64,000 nucleotides of DNA from Anniella stebbinsi (GCA_029215795.1 JARDYH010000001.1:116338533-116402532), one strand, 5' to 3'. Numbered from the stretch's first letter, positions 36,380 through 48,748 are shown. The notes: generated by a model from the letters alone, not told the origin. Made by a program: numbers and translations.

Positions 36380-38514
36380 GTAAGACACAACATGTAATAT
36401 CAGCACTTCTGTAACATATAATAGGCTAGTAGGAATGTTTGTTTTCTTTCCGAATGTTTTTAAATTGTAAGAAGTAATACAAGTGAAAGGCTTAATAGAT
36501 AAGGAGGGAAAACTGTTCTCCAGTTGTTGTTATTTTCTATAACTGTTTATAACGTGACTGGGGAAATTCCCTTTGAAAGAAAATGTTTCTTGTTTCAAAT
36601 GTGCTTTTTTCCATTAACATTTTTACTAATTTTTATTTAATGTAGGATTTTTAAAATTCTGTGAGTATTTGATTTTCTACCAATGATTCTAATATTTTCA
36701 TTGCTATATCTCCCTATAATTCTGTGTTACTCTCTACCAGGTTTCCTGTTTTCTACCATCATACTGCTTAGTGAGCCCCTTTCAAACAAACAATATACGT
36801 AATTTGTGTGTGGGCTACATACCCTTATAACTTTGTTCAGTTATCATCAGTGTTGTAAGCTGAGTATGGAAATAACAGTCTTGTCCTATTAAAATGTGGT
36901 TCAGCATAAGTTTAGAAACACTATCATTTGTCCATAAGAAAAATCTATAAGTAACAATTCTTCTCAGATTAAGTGCTTGATTAAAGCTTTTTTTGTTTGT
37001 TTTTGTAAACCCTCATCATTAAACTTAGATACCAGTTCAATTCTAAAAGCTATTGTAAAGGCTTCCTCTAAAGTATGAATCACTGATTATAAAATCTATA
37101 TGGAAATCCATAGAATAAAATTAGATTTATTAAAGGTATAAAACTCAGATTCATTGTTTCATATTGTACATTGAATGAGATGCATAAAAATTAAGTTTGG
37201 TTCACTTAAATTGGTTTTGTATCTAGCTATAAGCTTTATAGCTTATAATCAAATCCAAAAATGAACATGGTTTTAAATCATTTTAATTACACTTCATGAA
37301 TGAGTTCAGAAGTGTCCACAGTGTAAAATATAAAGTATAATCAGAGGATTTGCCTGTATAGGGAAAATATTTAAATCAGCTTGCTTTTCTATACTGCTAA
37401 AATTATGGATAATTTGTCTACATACATTGCATATTATATGACTGGATAAAATAGTTACAAGCTTTAAGGAACTTGAGCAATAACATTTTAAATCTGAAAC
37501 TTTTAAAATAAATTTAAACAGATAAATTTACTTATACATTCTCTTTATTTACAGTTATTAACTTTCCTGGGCCTAGTATGGGCCTCATTCTCCTCACCCC
37601 ACCCAATACCTTCTCTATTTTAAAAGGTTAGAGGATTGATGGTTGTCCTTTAGTTCCCTTTGTTTAATCTCCTTACATTCTGGAACACAGTATAACATGT
37701 ATGTATAAAATTATAAATTATAATTTTGTACATACAATGTTCCCTGTTCCTGAAATCTAGGGTCAGTTCTTATACAACTTCTTAACAAGTTTACACACAT
37801 ATATTCTGGGACTTGTAAATAGTTTCAGCTGCACTGGCTCCCACCATCCCTGATCTCAATGTCCCTCAATACTTTGGTTCTTTTTCGTGGTCTCTGTGCC
37901 TGTGCGGAGCCTCATCTCACATTCACCCACCTGCTGCCACATTTCCTGGTTCCATTGTGCCTCTATACTAAGGAACTCCGAAACTTGTGCTTCTGGAAGA
38001 ACATGTCACATAGGCTAGCATCCTTTTTTCTGTCAGCTGTTTATTAAATTCTAATTCTGCTTCTGATTGGCTTCAGAAAATCTCACAAGAGCTTACAAGA
38101 TTTGAGCACCTCAAAAAGATATAGTACAATATGTTTGCATTAAAATACTCAAGTATAATGTACAATCTACCTTAATTTTTTTACTTCATGGTAATGGACT
38201 TGCAACTCAGTTCCTCTCCTGCCCCCCACCTCCTATGCTTGGACCCTTTAAAAAGCACATCTTTTATGATATCTGTATTCTGGAATATACAGATTTCAGT
38301 CCTGCCTTTCTTTTATTTTCATAACAAATAAAAAGTGCTTCATGTGCATTATCTTTGTAATCTAACTTTGCTGCTGAACATTCTGAAAGTAGCTGTAGCA
38401 GCTGAGTTGTGTGCCCCCCCTTTCCTTACGTTTTGGCAGAATATGTACAGATACGTTAAGATACAGATACAAGAAAGTTTTAATTTTCATTATGTTTTAT
38501 CCCCCCTTCTCCAA

Positions 38515-38655
38515 ATAGTTCAGTATAACATACACCACCCTCGCCCTTAGTTTATCCTTACAACAAGCCCATGATGTAGATTAAGCTGAGAAATAATGAC
38601 TGACCCAAAGTCACCTAGTAAGTTTTGTGGCTTGTTGGGGATTTCAACGCAGGCG
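38515..38655 (-). mobile_element. tRNA-headed SINE fragment (MIR/CORE-like)
   Basis: The body segment TTTATCCTTACAACAAGCCC, then TGACCCAAAGTCACCTAGTA and GGGGATTTCAACGCAGG, corresponds to the inverted SINE body at 45868 and 58840. The tRNA-like head is truncated. Confidence 0.6.
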
Positions 38656-39558
38656 TACCCAGACCTGATGGAATATAAGAAAAATGAAGGATTTGCAAGA
38701 GGTATTTGCTCCTATATTTTGTAGAAAAGTGAGCACTGATATTTCCTCTCTCTGTATTGCTTTCTTTGTATTTATGGTGAGCAAGGAAACCCCAATTTCT
38801 TATACATTGGAAGTTTAAAAAAATAAATAGATTGGTATGACTTCCTTTCCTGACCATGAAGTTTTGCTACAATTGCATTTGTAGATTCTATCAGTTCTTC
38901 AGCAATTATCTGAGTGCTTGGGAGCTTGGAATGCCAGTACTTCTCCACCAGTGAGGAATTGAGCAAGTGAAGATGGGTTCATGCCACCTATCCGTGAAAG
39001 GAGCTAAGGAATTTGTGATAACAAAGACACACCCCAACACATACCTTTGCATCACCATGTACACAACATGCAAAATCATGGTGTCCCCAATCCTTCAAGC
39101 TCTAGTGGCATAGCCAGCAACTAGTGCCGATCTTCTTCAGGCAGGGATTCAAGACCCATTATGCTGCTCCCAAGCACAGGTTTGGAGCACAACACATAAA
39201 CAGGAAGAAGAAGAGCCCACACAATTTAGCAACTACATAGGAGAACACCTGCAGAGAATATACTCAGCCCTACTGGGACAAGGGGTTGAGAACCACCAAG
39301 GGAGGGAAAGTCTCTTTTTTATTATTATTTTAACCAAGCAGCGAAAAAGCCAATTCATAACACACAACAAGGGCAATCATAGATACATACTAACAGCAGC
39401 AACCTTCAGTGGTCCACTGCATAGGTCATGGGCGTTGGGAAGCAGGAAATTAGTTTGAACCACATCAGGGGGAAGGAGGACCCACCCACCCACTTTTTGC
39501 ATCTCTGGGGGGGGGAATAATGTCTGGCCCAAAAGAGAGAGAGCTCCCCAAAGTGTAA

Positions 39559-39913
39559 GGTCCCCTCTACAAGGATTCACTTTTGCACCCGGTTAGGCGA
39601 TTATGCGCATAATCGCTGAAGCGCATTTACACCTAATACCTCTGCACGAGAGGCGCCGAGAGGCGGCGAAGCGCATTAACGGATGACCAAAATGCGCTTT
39701 ACAAGTAGTTAATGCACATAAGCGCTTGTTCACATAGTCAAAATGCACTTTAACGGCCGGAGCAAAATAAAACTCGCGATTTAACGCGCATTCGATAATG
39801 CGCATAATCGGAGAGATAACGCGCCTCTACGCCCGATTTGCGCTCCATTCTTGTAGAGGTAAAAAAATTTAAGCGCCTTGAAAGAGCTTTAAACCTCTCT
39901 TGTAGAGGCAGCC
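39559..39913. mobile_element. PIF/Harbinger-like MITE with TAA target duplication
   Basis: A 355-bp CpG-rich foldback. The ends GGTCCCCTCTACAAG and CTTGTAGAGGCAGCC are flanked on both sides by TAA (39556-39558, 39914-39916), the 3-bp duplication expected for PIF/Harbinger. It contains many GCGCAT/ATGCGC words, including an 18-bp perfect palindrome CGATTATGCGCATAATCG near 39598. It is non-coding; the minus ORF at 39593-39805 is chance. Confidence 0.78.
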
Positions 39914-40330
39914 TAAGCTTCACAGATCAGTTCCCTCCCTACCCACACATCCTCAACAGCGGAAAGCACAATCAGGGACAATATGGAGCATTTGTCTTTC
40001 CCCATCTACAGCCCTAAACTCAAATCAGAGATGCCAGGAGCACAGGGGCTGCAGTAGAAACCCTAGCTAGGTGGAACAAGTTACATTGTACATGCAAGAG
40101 ATCTCAGGTTCAAATCCAGGATATAGCCAGATACTAGGAAAGTGGGGAGGGGCCCTCACAACCAAGTACAATTGACTGAACCAGCTGTCACATTGGCAAT
40201 AACTTGACTCAACCACATTATCCAACTAGCCCTTTTGGCCCTCCTCTGGGCTACTTTTGTGATCATCCCCTCTTTTATTTTCCCTGGCAGGCCAGAACAG
40301 CTGGGTAGTATCCCCAGAACATCACATGAA

Positions 40331-40737
40331 CCTGATTTGCATATAACAACAACACATCAATTTACAAACCAACGGGATGTTGTGCACGAGTGGGAGCTCT
40401 GCCTGCAGCATGCCAGCCACTTCCACTTTTATTGTACAACCCATGATCAGCTCTTTCATACATTTATGGAGTGTAATGTTCAAACCTGGACCAATGGGTT
40501 ATTTAGGGTCTAACCCATGGCTTGTTGTTGAGTTAACCACTGGATTGGTTAGCGGCTAAACAACACATCTGTATGAGTTTGGCTGTCACACTCCACAACC
40601 TATGAAAGAACCGATTGTGATGTGGGATGTGGGGTAAAAGCAGGAGAGGCAGGTACGCTGCAGACAGCGCATCCACACATGCACCACAACCCATCAGTTT
40701 TTAAACCGATGGGTTGTTGTTATATGCAAACAGACCC
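40331..40737. mobile_element. Foldback MITE with AACAACCCAT motifs
   Basis: The left end TTTGCATATAACAACAAC (40336 on) pairs with GTTGTTGTTATATGCAAA at the right (40713-40730). The arms carry repeated AACCCAT/ATGGGTT words that form smaller hairpins, and the centre repeats TAACCCATGG and GGTTAACC words. No TSD was verified. It may be related to the foldback at 53453-53580. Confidence 0.7.
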
Positions 40738-40977
40738 ATTGCCACTTCCTCCTTTCTCTACCTCAACTGACTGCCTCGAATAGCCTGACAGCAGCACCCA
40801 TCCCAACTGTGTACCCTGAGAGGCTTTCTCCCTGAGAGTATATGGTACCTGGGAGAGTAGAGAAAGGAGGGGAAACTGGCCTTCAGCCTATCATGCTCCT
40901 TGTCCAACCCCTCAGAATCCCACCCTGATGTCAGATCATACTACTGATGGGGGAAAGGGGTTCCTATCTACCACTCC

Positions 40978-41760
40978 CTAGCAATAAAAAACAAAATATG
41001 TGGCATAGTCATAACCTTTATTGAACATCATCTGGAACAGTGGAGATTCAGAAAGGGAGACACATATGTGATGTTGCCAACCAGTCACCCCAGCAGGGCT
41101 CCTGCACCTTGGACAGTGGCATAATAATGGGTTAGTAGGTGCAGTGCCCCTTATGGTTCCAGTTCCATGGTAGGAACCTATTGCATAGCTGTCTGTCATG
41201 GAGTTTGCAAATGTAGAAAAGACTGTCTGGAACAGGTGGGATATCACTCCCACAGGAGAACAGCTGGGAGCATTATGATCACTGCTGCTGGATATGAGGT
41301 GGACATCCCTCCTGGTCTGCACAGAATAGCATGGGAATGGATCCTGTACCTGTGGGAGAGAAATCTTGTGGAAAGCAAGAGGAGACACAGGCATAGAGCC
41401 ATGAGCAATAGACAACAGCCGGAGATTGTAGTCTGTGAACCTGGATGCACCGTAGGTGTTTGTGTGAGAGAAAAAGAAGTGATGCAGCCTGAGTGTTCTG
41501 CCTGTGCTCATGCCTCAGTTCCCACTATAGAAGGGGGCTCTGTGTGAGCAGTAACAATTTCTTCTGTTCCATGCATTCCGACTGTGATCCTGCAAAACAA
41601 AAGTATTATTGATTGTTTGGCTAACAGTGGCAAATGGTTGGAGTGGAATTCCTGGCATTTTCTAACAGAAAGTTTATCTACATGTGGGGATAGTGTCTCC
41701 TTGATGTTGGAGTCGGGTGGGTCGGGGAGGAAGTGTAAAAGCAATACAGTTCAGATAAGA
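40978..41760. other. Unclassified block with overlapping ORFs on both strands
   Basis: It holds a 177-codon minus ORF (40978-41511) overlapping a 126-codon plus ORF (41167-41547). Neither shows a domain I recognise, no splice or polyA context supports an exon, and no conserved frame continues beyond the stops. The tryptophan-rich + strand segment AWEWILYLWERN is suggestive of a transposon-associated DNA-binding domain, but that is speculation. Confidence 0.25.
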
Positions 41761-42022
41761 CACAGTATTCACATATAGTAAATCAGGTAGGAGAGACATT
41801 TGTAGCAGTAGTAATTTGTAGCATGTATTTTATCCTTCCCTTGCTTACCCCCATTATTGGTTATTTATGTTTGAAGTTGCAAGGCAAGATACTAGTTAGG
41901 GTTTTAGGAAGAGAAATGCTAGTAATGAGCTCAAGTTCCTAGGAGTGTTCTGGAAACAGACTGTTTTGTGCAAGGTATTCCTTTGTGTGCAAAGTGCCCT
42001 TTCTCCATTGTTGTGTGCAAAG

Positions 42023-42070
42023 ATCTCCCCTGTATGCTCTAACTATATCTCCCCTGTATGCTCTAACTAT
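42023..42070 (+). repeat. Perfect 24-bp tandem duplication
   Basis: Two identical adjacent copies of a 24-bp unit (42023-42046 and 42047-42070), starting ATCTCCCCTGTATG. This looks like a recent replication slippage or short duplication. Confidence 0.95.
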
Positions 42071-42623
42071 AAAGAAAGAGAAATATAGTCTCCCTATGGG
42101 GGGGAAGGTGTGCTGTGATCGGATGCTTATTTACATCATAGCCTGTGTTCTGTTGTGACAATGTAGATGCAGTAGTCATCGATCTAGGAATGGCTATTCC
42201 CCACCCACCCAATCACCCATTGAAATCTATAGGATCTTTAAAAGCCTCTGCAAATAAAAATACCTCATATTCAGCATCAGGTAAACCTCCCTGGTGAGGG
42301 ATTCCATGGCTGAGTCACCACATTGGTTAAAGCCCCATATTTGCAAGACAATAGTCCAAATGAGATGTTCTGAGAACGGGGATCATGCTGGCCAGGTGAT
42401 TAAAATCTCACATTAACCCTAAGGACAGCATTAACTTTGTTGAAGTGTTTGAAGATAGGGAAGCAATCCCAAAAGGCAGGGAAGCTAATCAGCACAGAAA
42501 AGTGCAGAATAGACTTTACACTGAGAAGTAGGAACCAGGGGGACAGGTAAATGGGAGCGAGCGAAGGAGATTAGAGTTGCATATAAAGGAAATTCTGCCA
42601 GTTGTAGCTTCTACAGTCACTTC

Positions 42624-43919
42624 AACATAAGAACAGCCATGCTGTTGGTACTTCTGGACCTCTCAGCGGCTTTCGATACCATCAACCATGGTATCCTTCT
42701 GGAACACCTGAGAGGATTGGGAATCGGGGGCACTGTGCTTCAGTGGTTCCGGTCCTACCTCTCGGGCAGGTTCCAGATGGTGATGCTTGGGGATAGCTGC
42801 TCTGCAAAGAAGGAGCTGCTGTGTGGCGTACCGCAAGGTGCCATCCTTTCCCCAATGCTGTTTAACATTTATATGAAACCGTTGGGAGAGATCATCCGGA
42901 GGCATGGGGTGGGGTGCTATCAGTATGCTGATGACACCCAAATATATTTCTCTATGCCTTCGATAACAGCGCCAGCAAAGGATAGTGTGTCTCCTCTGAA
43001 TGAATGCTTAGAGGCGGTAATGGGCTGGATGAGGAAAAACAAACTGAAGCTGAATCCAGACAAGACGGAGGTGCTTGCTGTCAAAGGCCGCAACCTGGGT
43101 TTGGAGGTGTGTCAACTGGTTCTGGATGGGGTTACACTCCCCCTGAAAGACTGTGTTCGCAGCTTGGGGGTGCTCCTGGATCTGTCACTCCAAATGACAG
43201 CCCAGATAGATGCGACGGCCAGGAGTGCCTACTATCAGCTTCGGCTGATACGCCAGCTGCGCCCCTTCCTAGAGTTGGAAGACCTAAAGATGGTAGTGCA
43301 CGCGCTGGTAACTCCGAAGCTCGACTTCTGCAATGCGCTGTACATAGGGCTACCTCTGTGCCTAGTCCGGAAACTTCAACTAATTCAAAATATGGCAGCC
43401 AGGTTGGTCACCGGTACATCTAGGGGTGACCATATTACGCCAGCTTTAAAATCGCTCCACTGGCTGCCAATTAGTTTCCGGGCGAAGTATAAAGTGTTGG
43501 TTATTACCTTTAAAGCCCTACATGGTTTGGGTCCAGGTTACCTGCGGGATCGCCTTCTCCCATACAATCCGCCCCGCACGCTCAGGTCCTCTGGGAAGAA
43601 CTTACTGCAGTCGGCCAAGACTAGGCTGACAACCGTTACCCAGAGGACCTTCTCTTCTGCCGCTCCCAGACTGTGGAATGACCTGCCGGAGGAGACTCGT
43701 CAACTTAACAGTCTTTTATAATTTAAGAAAGCTATAAAGACTGTTCTCTTCCAGCAGGCATATCCAGTGGAATTTTAGAATGTTTTAAGGATGTTTTTAG
43801 GATGTTTTAGGATTTTTTATGCAGTTTTAATAATATGTGTCTGTTTTTATCAGTTTTATGTATTTTATCATGTTGTTGTTTCCCGCCTCGATCCAGACGG
43901 AAAGGCGGGTAAGAAATAA

Positions 43920-43963
<44 letters not shown>

Positions 43964-44460
43964 GCTAGATCAGACCAAAGGTCCATCTAGTCCAGTATTC
44001 TGATCACAAAGTGGCCAAAAAGCTGCCCACCAGGAACCCAACAGCGCTCTCCCACCCATGTTCCTCAGCAACTGGTGTGCATAGGCTTACTGCTTCTGAT
44101 ATTGGAGGTAGCACATAGCCATTACGACTAGTAGGCATTGATAGCCTTCTCCAGGAATTTATATAACCCACTTTTAAAGCCATCCAAATTGTTGGCTATC
44201 TCTACATCTTGTGGTAGTGAATTGCATAGTTTAACTATGCATTGTGTGAAGAAGTACTTCCCTTTATCTGTCCTGAATCAAGGGATGAAGCTGGGTTGTG
44301 GTATTTTGAAAGAAGGAGAAAAATGTCTCCGTATGCATATTTTCCACATCATGCATAATTGTGTACACCTCTATCATTCATGTCTCCCCTTTAGCCTCCA
44401 TTCCCCCAAGCTAAACAATCCCAGCTGTTGTAACTTTCCTTCATTGTGACTTGGTAAGCT
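42624..44460 (-). mobile_element. CR1-like repeat interrupted by the L2 insertion
   Basis: On the minus strand, the 3' end GACCTTTGGTCTGATC...GGCTGTTCTTATG is typical of a CR1-related family. The short outer piece (AACATAAGAACAGCC, 42624 on) is separated from the main body (43962-44460) by the L2 at 42645-43961. The body continues with CTTGTGGTAGTGAATTGCAT and ATCATTCATGTCTCCC, the complement of CR1-type coding sequence. A + strand relative lies at 45360-45590. Confidence 0.75.
42645..43961 (+). mobile_element. L2-like LINE with nearly intact reverse transcriptase ORF
   Basis: A 5'-truncated L2-clade retrotransposon. One open frame of 360 codons (42639-43721) covers most of the reverse transcriptase and C-terminal region: LVLLDLSAAFDTINHGIL at the start, GVPQGAILSPMLFNIYM, the intact palm motif YQYADDTQIY, KLKLNPDKTEVL, then PKLDFCNALY and SSAAPRLWNDLPEETRQL. 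A TAA at 43719 interrupts about 17 codons before the expected end; after it the frame still reads FKKAIKTVLFQQAYPVEF. The 3' UTR carries CCCGCCTCGATCCAGACGG and ends in (TTA)n at 43919-43961. ATGCTG (42639-42644) and ATGCTA (43962-43967) look like the TSD, and the annotated ATG is therefore flanking DNA. The endonuclease domain is absent, so it cannot move on its own. Confidence 0.92.
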
Positions 44461-45359
44461 TAACAGGGTAATGAGGCCAAGATCCACAGAGCATGTGGAG
44501 GGATGGGAGGTGTATTCTCCATTTTTATTTGAAGTAACTAGCACATACTTGGCAGCAGGCTTCCAGTATGCTTTATATTGATTTGAATTAATTAGATTTA
44601 AACTAGCATCCAGAGCAGCCGTTATGTGTCAGTAAGGTGTGCTGTGCTTGACAAGCCATAGGTTGAACAAACAAGGAACCACCAAACATCTGAACATAAT
44701 ACATTTTGCCTGCAGCTGATAGTTCAGCCAAAACTAGTGTTTCTGTTGGAATGGGAACATCTGCCAGCTTGTATTTTGTTTAGCCTAGCTAGATTTGCAA
44801 TTGATTGCTGTGTATTTACCCTTTGCCCCGCCATTTTGTTTTGTAAGACTAAACCATAATGAAAATGACATTCTAACTCCTGTAATTGCCAAGTTTGTTA
44901 GTGTTTGATGGGTGCTTCCCTTTCCCCTCATTTTGTAGTATCTAGAAAGATGCACTAGAGGCACATGCTCTAATTACTTGGGCAAGAGCCAGGATAACAT
45001 GTAAACATGTGTCTTCATCTTCTTTTTAGAAGCAGCTCCTATCTCCAAAATAACTGTGTTTTGTGTTAAGAATAGGTAGCAGGGGACTTTGTGGTCTGTG
45101 CTGCTTGAATTAGCAACTGCAGATCAACTATCTGGACTAAAATGTCTTGTAAGGGAAAGGCTAGAATGAAGGCATTGAGTACCATAATGTGGAATTCAAA
45201 CAGAATATATACATTTGGAAATAGAATTCTCTTGAAGTGCAAAGTGCTAATGTTGATTGAAAAGGGTATCTGCTTGCCTTGTTTATTTTTTTAAAAAAGT
45301 GCTAATGCATATGCAAATCTTGCTCATTGCCCCTGAAAACTCATGGAGGATAACGGCTA

Positions 45360-45590
45360 TCAGTAGCTGCTAGGCATGATGATTATATTACCTCCAGCAT
45401 TGCAGTCAGTATGCAGTTTGCCTCTGAGAGTCAGTTATTAGGGAAAATGAGTGGGATGGTGCTAATGCAGTCATATCCTGCTTGTAGGCTTCCCATAGGC
45501 ATGTTGTTGGCCACTGTGACAATAGAATGTTGGACTAGATAGACCTTTGGTTTGAACCAGCAGGGCTCTTCTTATGTTCTTAGATTATAC
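45360..45590 (+). mobile_element. CR1-like LINE 3' end
   Basis: The sequence ends with TGTTGGACTAGATAGACCTT, GGTTTGAACCAGCAGGGCTC and TTCTTATGTTCTTAG. This is the sense-strand version of the 3' end seen on the other strand at 43962-44000. Confidence 0.7.
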
Positions 45591-45867
45591 ATTATTCTCT
45601 GGCAGACTAATTCTAGTGGTCAGACTTTGCCCCACAACATGAGAATTTGGCTGTTTGTCCTCAGCTCCATGCTTTGAGTTTGAAATTGAGCTTGTATTTG
45701 AGGAATTGAAGAAGTTCCCATTCTATTCATTTACAGCTGTACTACCATGAAATACATTCTTGCTCCCACTAATATAGGAACAACAGTTATTACAAAACAA
45801 CATATACCCTTACTAAAGGCTACTTACAGAATTACAAAAGGTGCCCAAAAGAATCTTAGTGCTATTT

Positions 45868-46050
45868 ATTTATTTATTTATTTATTTAATGTATTTATTG
45901 TATTTATATCCCACCTTTTTCCCTCCAAGAAACCCAAGGCAGCATACATAATCCTCATCCTTCTATCCACTTTATCCTCACAACAACAGCCCTGTGAGGA
46001 AGGATGGGCTGAGACTGGCCCAAAGTAACCCAGTGAGCTTCCATGGAAAT
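45868..46050 (-). mobile_element. tRNA-headed SINE fragment with (TTTA)n tail
   Basis: The (TTTA)n run at 45868-45888, followed by ATCCCACCTTTTTCCC, CTTTATCCTCACAACAACAG and AAAGTAACCCAGTGAGCTTC, is the reverse complement of the SINE 3' part. The tRNA-like head is missing. Confidence 0.7.
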
Positions 46051-46194
46051 TGTGAAGTACATATTTCTTACATGAGAAGGGTGGAAGTAGGAATGGCAGA
46101 AGTCACAAAGCACACTTACATGTGAGTACGCCCCATTGAACACATTCAGGGTTACTTTTGAGTAAGCATATAAAGAATTGAGCTCGTAGGTTTA

Positions 46195-46445
46195 CTTTAC
46201 AGAGGACAGACCTCTATTTGAAGGTGTCCTCTATTTGTAAAGCTATCCAGTCAGGTAGAGAGAGGACAGATCTTGAAGTGGCCTATCTACAGCTAGCACC
46301 TGGTCACAGTCTTCCCCACTGTGGAGAAGTGTTTTATATTTATATATAAATTAAAGTAATTATTTATAAATTTATATCTATACATATAAATTAACATATG
46401 CAATTTTTGTGCAACCCTCTTTTTGTCCTCTTTTTGGGCAATGTG
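46195..46445 (-). repeat. Unclassified AT-rich repeat, copy A
   Basis: Shares ACCTGGTCACAGTCTTCCCC, ACTGTGG and CATATGCAATTTTTGTGCAA with the reverse complement of 57868-58095, so the two are copies of one family in opposite orientation. The ends carry CTTTACAGAG and GTCCTCTTTTT. It resembles a non-autonomous DNA element, but no TSD was identified. Confidence 0.75.
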
Positions 46446-47298
46446 CCAGCCTAGCTATAAACCATGCCAGAAGTCATTGGGAGATGCCTAGTGCTCCCCA
46501 ATCATGCTCAAAACATTTTCTTTTTTACTACAAAACATATTTGGAGTATTTTGTGTGAACTATAACAATATTTTTTGTGCTGCTATTAGTAGGAGGGGCA
46601 CTGCAGATGAGGGATGTGCTTGATATTTTACTGCCTGTGACATTATTGAAATACTATTTGTCCTTGTTTTCAAGGTGAACTTGCTAATGTTTTTTTGCCA
46701 TTTTTATCTGAAATATTACCTCATGTTGCTAACTGTAAAAAGATGCTAAGTAGGTATTTTCTCAAGATTCTTTTGCCATATTACAAGTTGACATTTGGGG
46801 TAATATGAGGTTTATAAAACTGTATCTTTACCCTAGGGAACTACTACTCATGTAAGACTGTTTCTAACTGGAGGCAAAGGATGAAGTGGTTTGTGTGTGC
46901 ACATTTCCAAGGCTCAATAAATAGCTGCATTTTTTCTTTTTAAAAAATAAGAATGTAGTGCTTACGAGCTGAGCTAGTATGATAGCAATAGATTGTGAAG
47001 TTCTCAGTCTAGCTGAAAAACAAAAATAGCATAGACTGAGGTTTGAAAATGTCCAGATAATGTTCCTTAATTCAGACCTGGAGGGGTCTCTTCAAGAGAC
47101 AAGGGGTTAGTTAAATCTTTCTGTTCATTCAACTTGCTTTTATATGTTCTGTATTTGTTTGTGTATTCTTTTCATGAACCTCCAGTGTGATTTCCAAAAT
47201 GTGATTATCTTAGATTTTAAAGCTAGTGATCTTCTGTATAGTTCTCTACTTGGTTGAGACTGTTGAGTGTATTTCCTTCAGTTTTTCTCAATAGAATG

Positions 47299-47341
47299 TC
47301 TATCTATCTATCTATCCATCCATCCATCCATCCATCCATCC

Positions 47342-47372
<31 letters not shown>
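47299..47372. repeat. (TATC)n-(CATC)n-(TATC)n microsatellite
   Basis: A compound tetranucleotide repeat in which the central CATC block is flanked by TATC blocks. Confidence 0.95.
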
Positions 47373-47374
<2 letters not shown>

Positions 47375-47687
47375 CTCTCACTGGATCAGTGTTTAGAACT
47401 ATCTAACTGTTTTTCAATAAAACAAAACAGAACTTTGAAGAAAGCCACCTGACTACTTTATAGTCATTGCTTTCCATACTTGAAAGAGTAGTCATTTCAG
47501 TTAATAAAACTGACCTATTTAAAAACAGATGTGCCATGAAGTAATCTGGTGTTGTACACATTAAACCAATTTAAGTCTCTATAACAAAACTATTAGAATT
47601 TAACAAAACTATTAGAATTTGCATCTGAGTAAATTGTGACTTGCTTTATTCATCCTTTTATAAATATCCTGATTTGCTATATAAATC

Positions 47688-48748
47688 GAATCATAGAATA
47701 GTAGAGTTGGAAGGGGCCTATAAGGCCATTGAGTCCAACCCCTGCTCCATGTAGGAATCCAGCATAAAGCATGCCTGACATGGCTGTCCAGCTGCATCTT
47801 GAAAGGAAGAGCCCACAACCTCCCTAGGTAATTGGTTCCATTGTCATACAGCTCTAACAAAAAGTTTTTTCTGATGTCCAACTGGAATCTGGCTTCCTGT
47901 AACTTGAGGCCATTATTTCATGTCCTGCACTCTAGGATGACCAAGAAGAGATCCTGGCCCTCTTCTGTATAGCAACCTTTCAAGTACTTGAAGAATGCTA
48001 TCATATCTCCCCTCAGTCTTCTCTCAAGGCTAAACATGCCCAGTTCTTACAGTGTCTCCTCATAGGGCTTTATTTCCAGATCCCTGATCACCCTCATTGA
48101 CCTCCTCTGAACTCCCCCAGGTTGTCAGCATTTTTCTTGAAGTGTGGTTCACAGAACTGGACACAGTACTCAAGGTGAGGCCTAACCAGTGCCGAATAGA
48201 GGGGAACCAGTACCTGGCACAATTTATTATTTATTTATTTTATTTTATTTCTAACCCGCCTCTCCATTTAGATCGAGGCGGGGAACAACAATAAATATAA
48301 ATGCAAGAATCATAAAATAGATAAAACATTAAAACAAATAAAAACAAATACATTATTAAAAACATATTAAAATTCAACTGGATAGGCCTGCCGGAAGACA
48401 GCAGTCTCACGACTCTCTTAAATTCCAGAAGTCTGCTAATTTGTCGAATCTAGAGGCTATACTTCTATTAATGCATCCCAAAATAGCATTTGCCTTTTTT
48501 GCAGCCACATCACACTGTTGGCTCATATTCAGCATGTGATCTACAACAATTTCAAGATCCTTCTCACTTGTAGTATTGCAGAGCCAAGTATCCACCATCT
48601 TGTAACTGTGCATTTAGTTTCTTTTTCCTAGGTGTAGAACTTGGCATTTATCCCTATAAAATTTCATTCTGTTGTTTTCAGCCCAGTGCTCCAACCTATC
48701 AAGATCACTTTGAAGTTTGTTTCTGTCTACCAGGGTATTAACTATCCC
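47688..48748 (-). mobile_element. CR1-like LINE 3' half, split by an L2 fragment
   Basis: The minus strand reads CR1 from inside the reverse transcriptase to the 3' end. SEKDLEIVVDHMLNMSQQC and AKKANAILGCINRSIASR lie at 48460-48570. EERL-type and SLLKRLRGD-type sequences lie near 48000. The 3' end GGACTCAATGGCCTTATAGG, CCCCTTCCAACTCTACTATT and CTATGATTC lies at 47688-47740. Bases 48222-48449 are an inserted L2 3' end. Frameshifts and stops show the element is dead. Confidence 0.88.
48222..48449 (-). mobile_element. L2-like LINE 3' end nested in CR1
   Basis: On the minus strand, LADFWNLRES-type coding sequence is followed by CTTCCGGCAGGCCTATCC and CCCCGCCTCGATCTAAATGG, then an A/T tail (48222-48260). 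It interrupts the CR1 element, which continues on both sides. Confidence 0.85.

Noticed and set aside
42639..43721. 360-codon ORF as a host gene
   Set aside because: It is an L2 reverse transcriptase with LINE 3' end, (TTA)n tail and probable target duplication. The ATG belongs to flanking DNA.
47299..47372. Tandem array as a CRISPR-like structure
   Set aside because: It is a tetranucleotide microsatellite in a vertebrate intron, with no spacer-repeat organisation.
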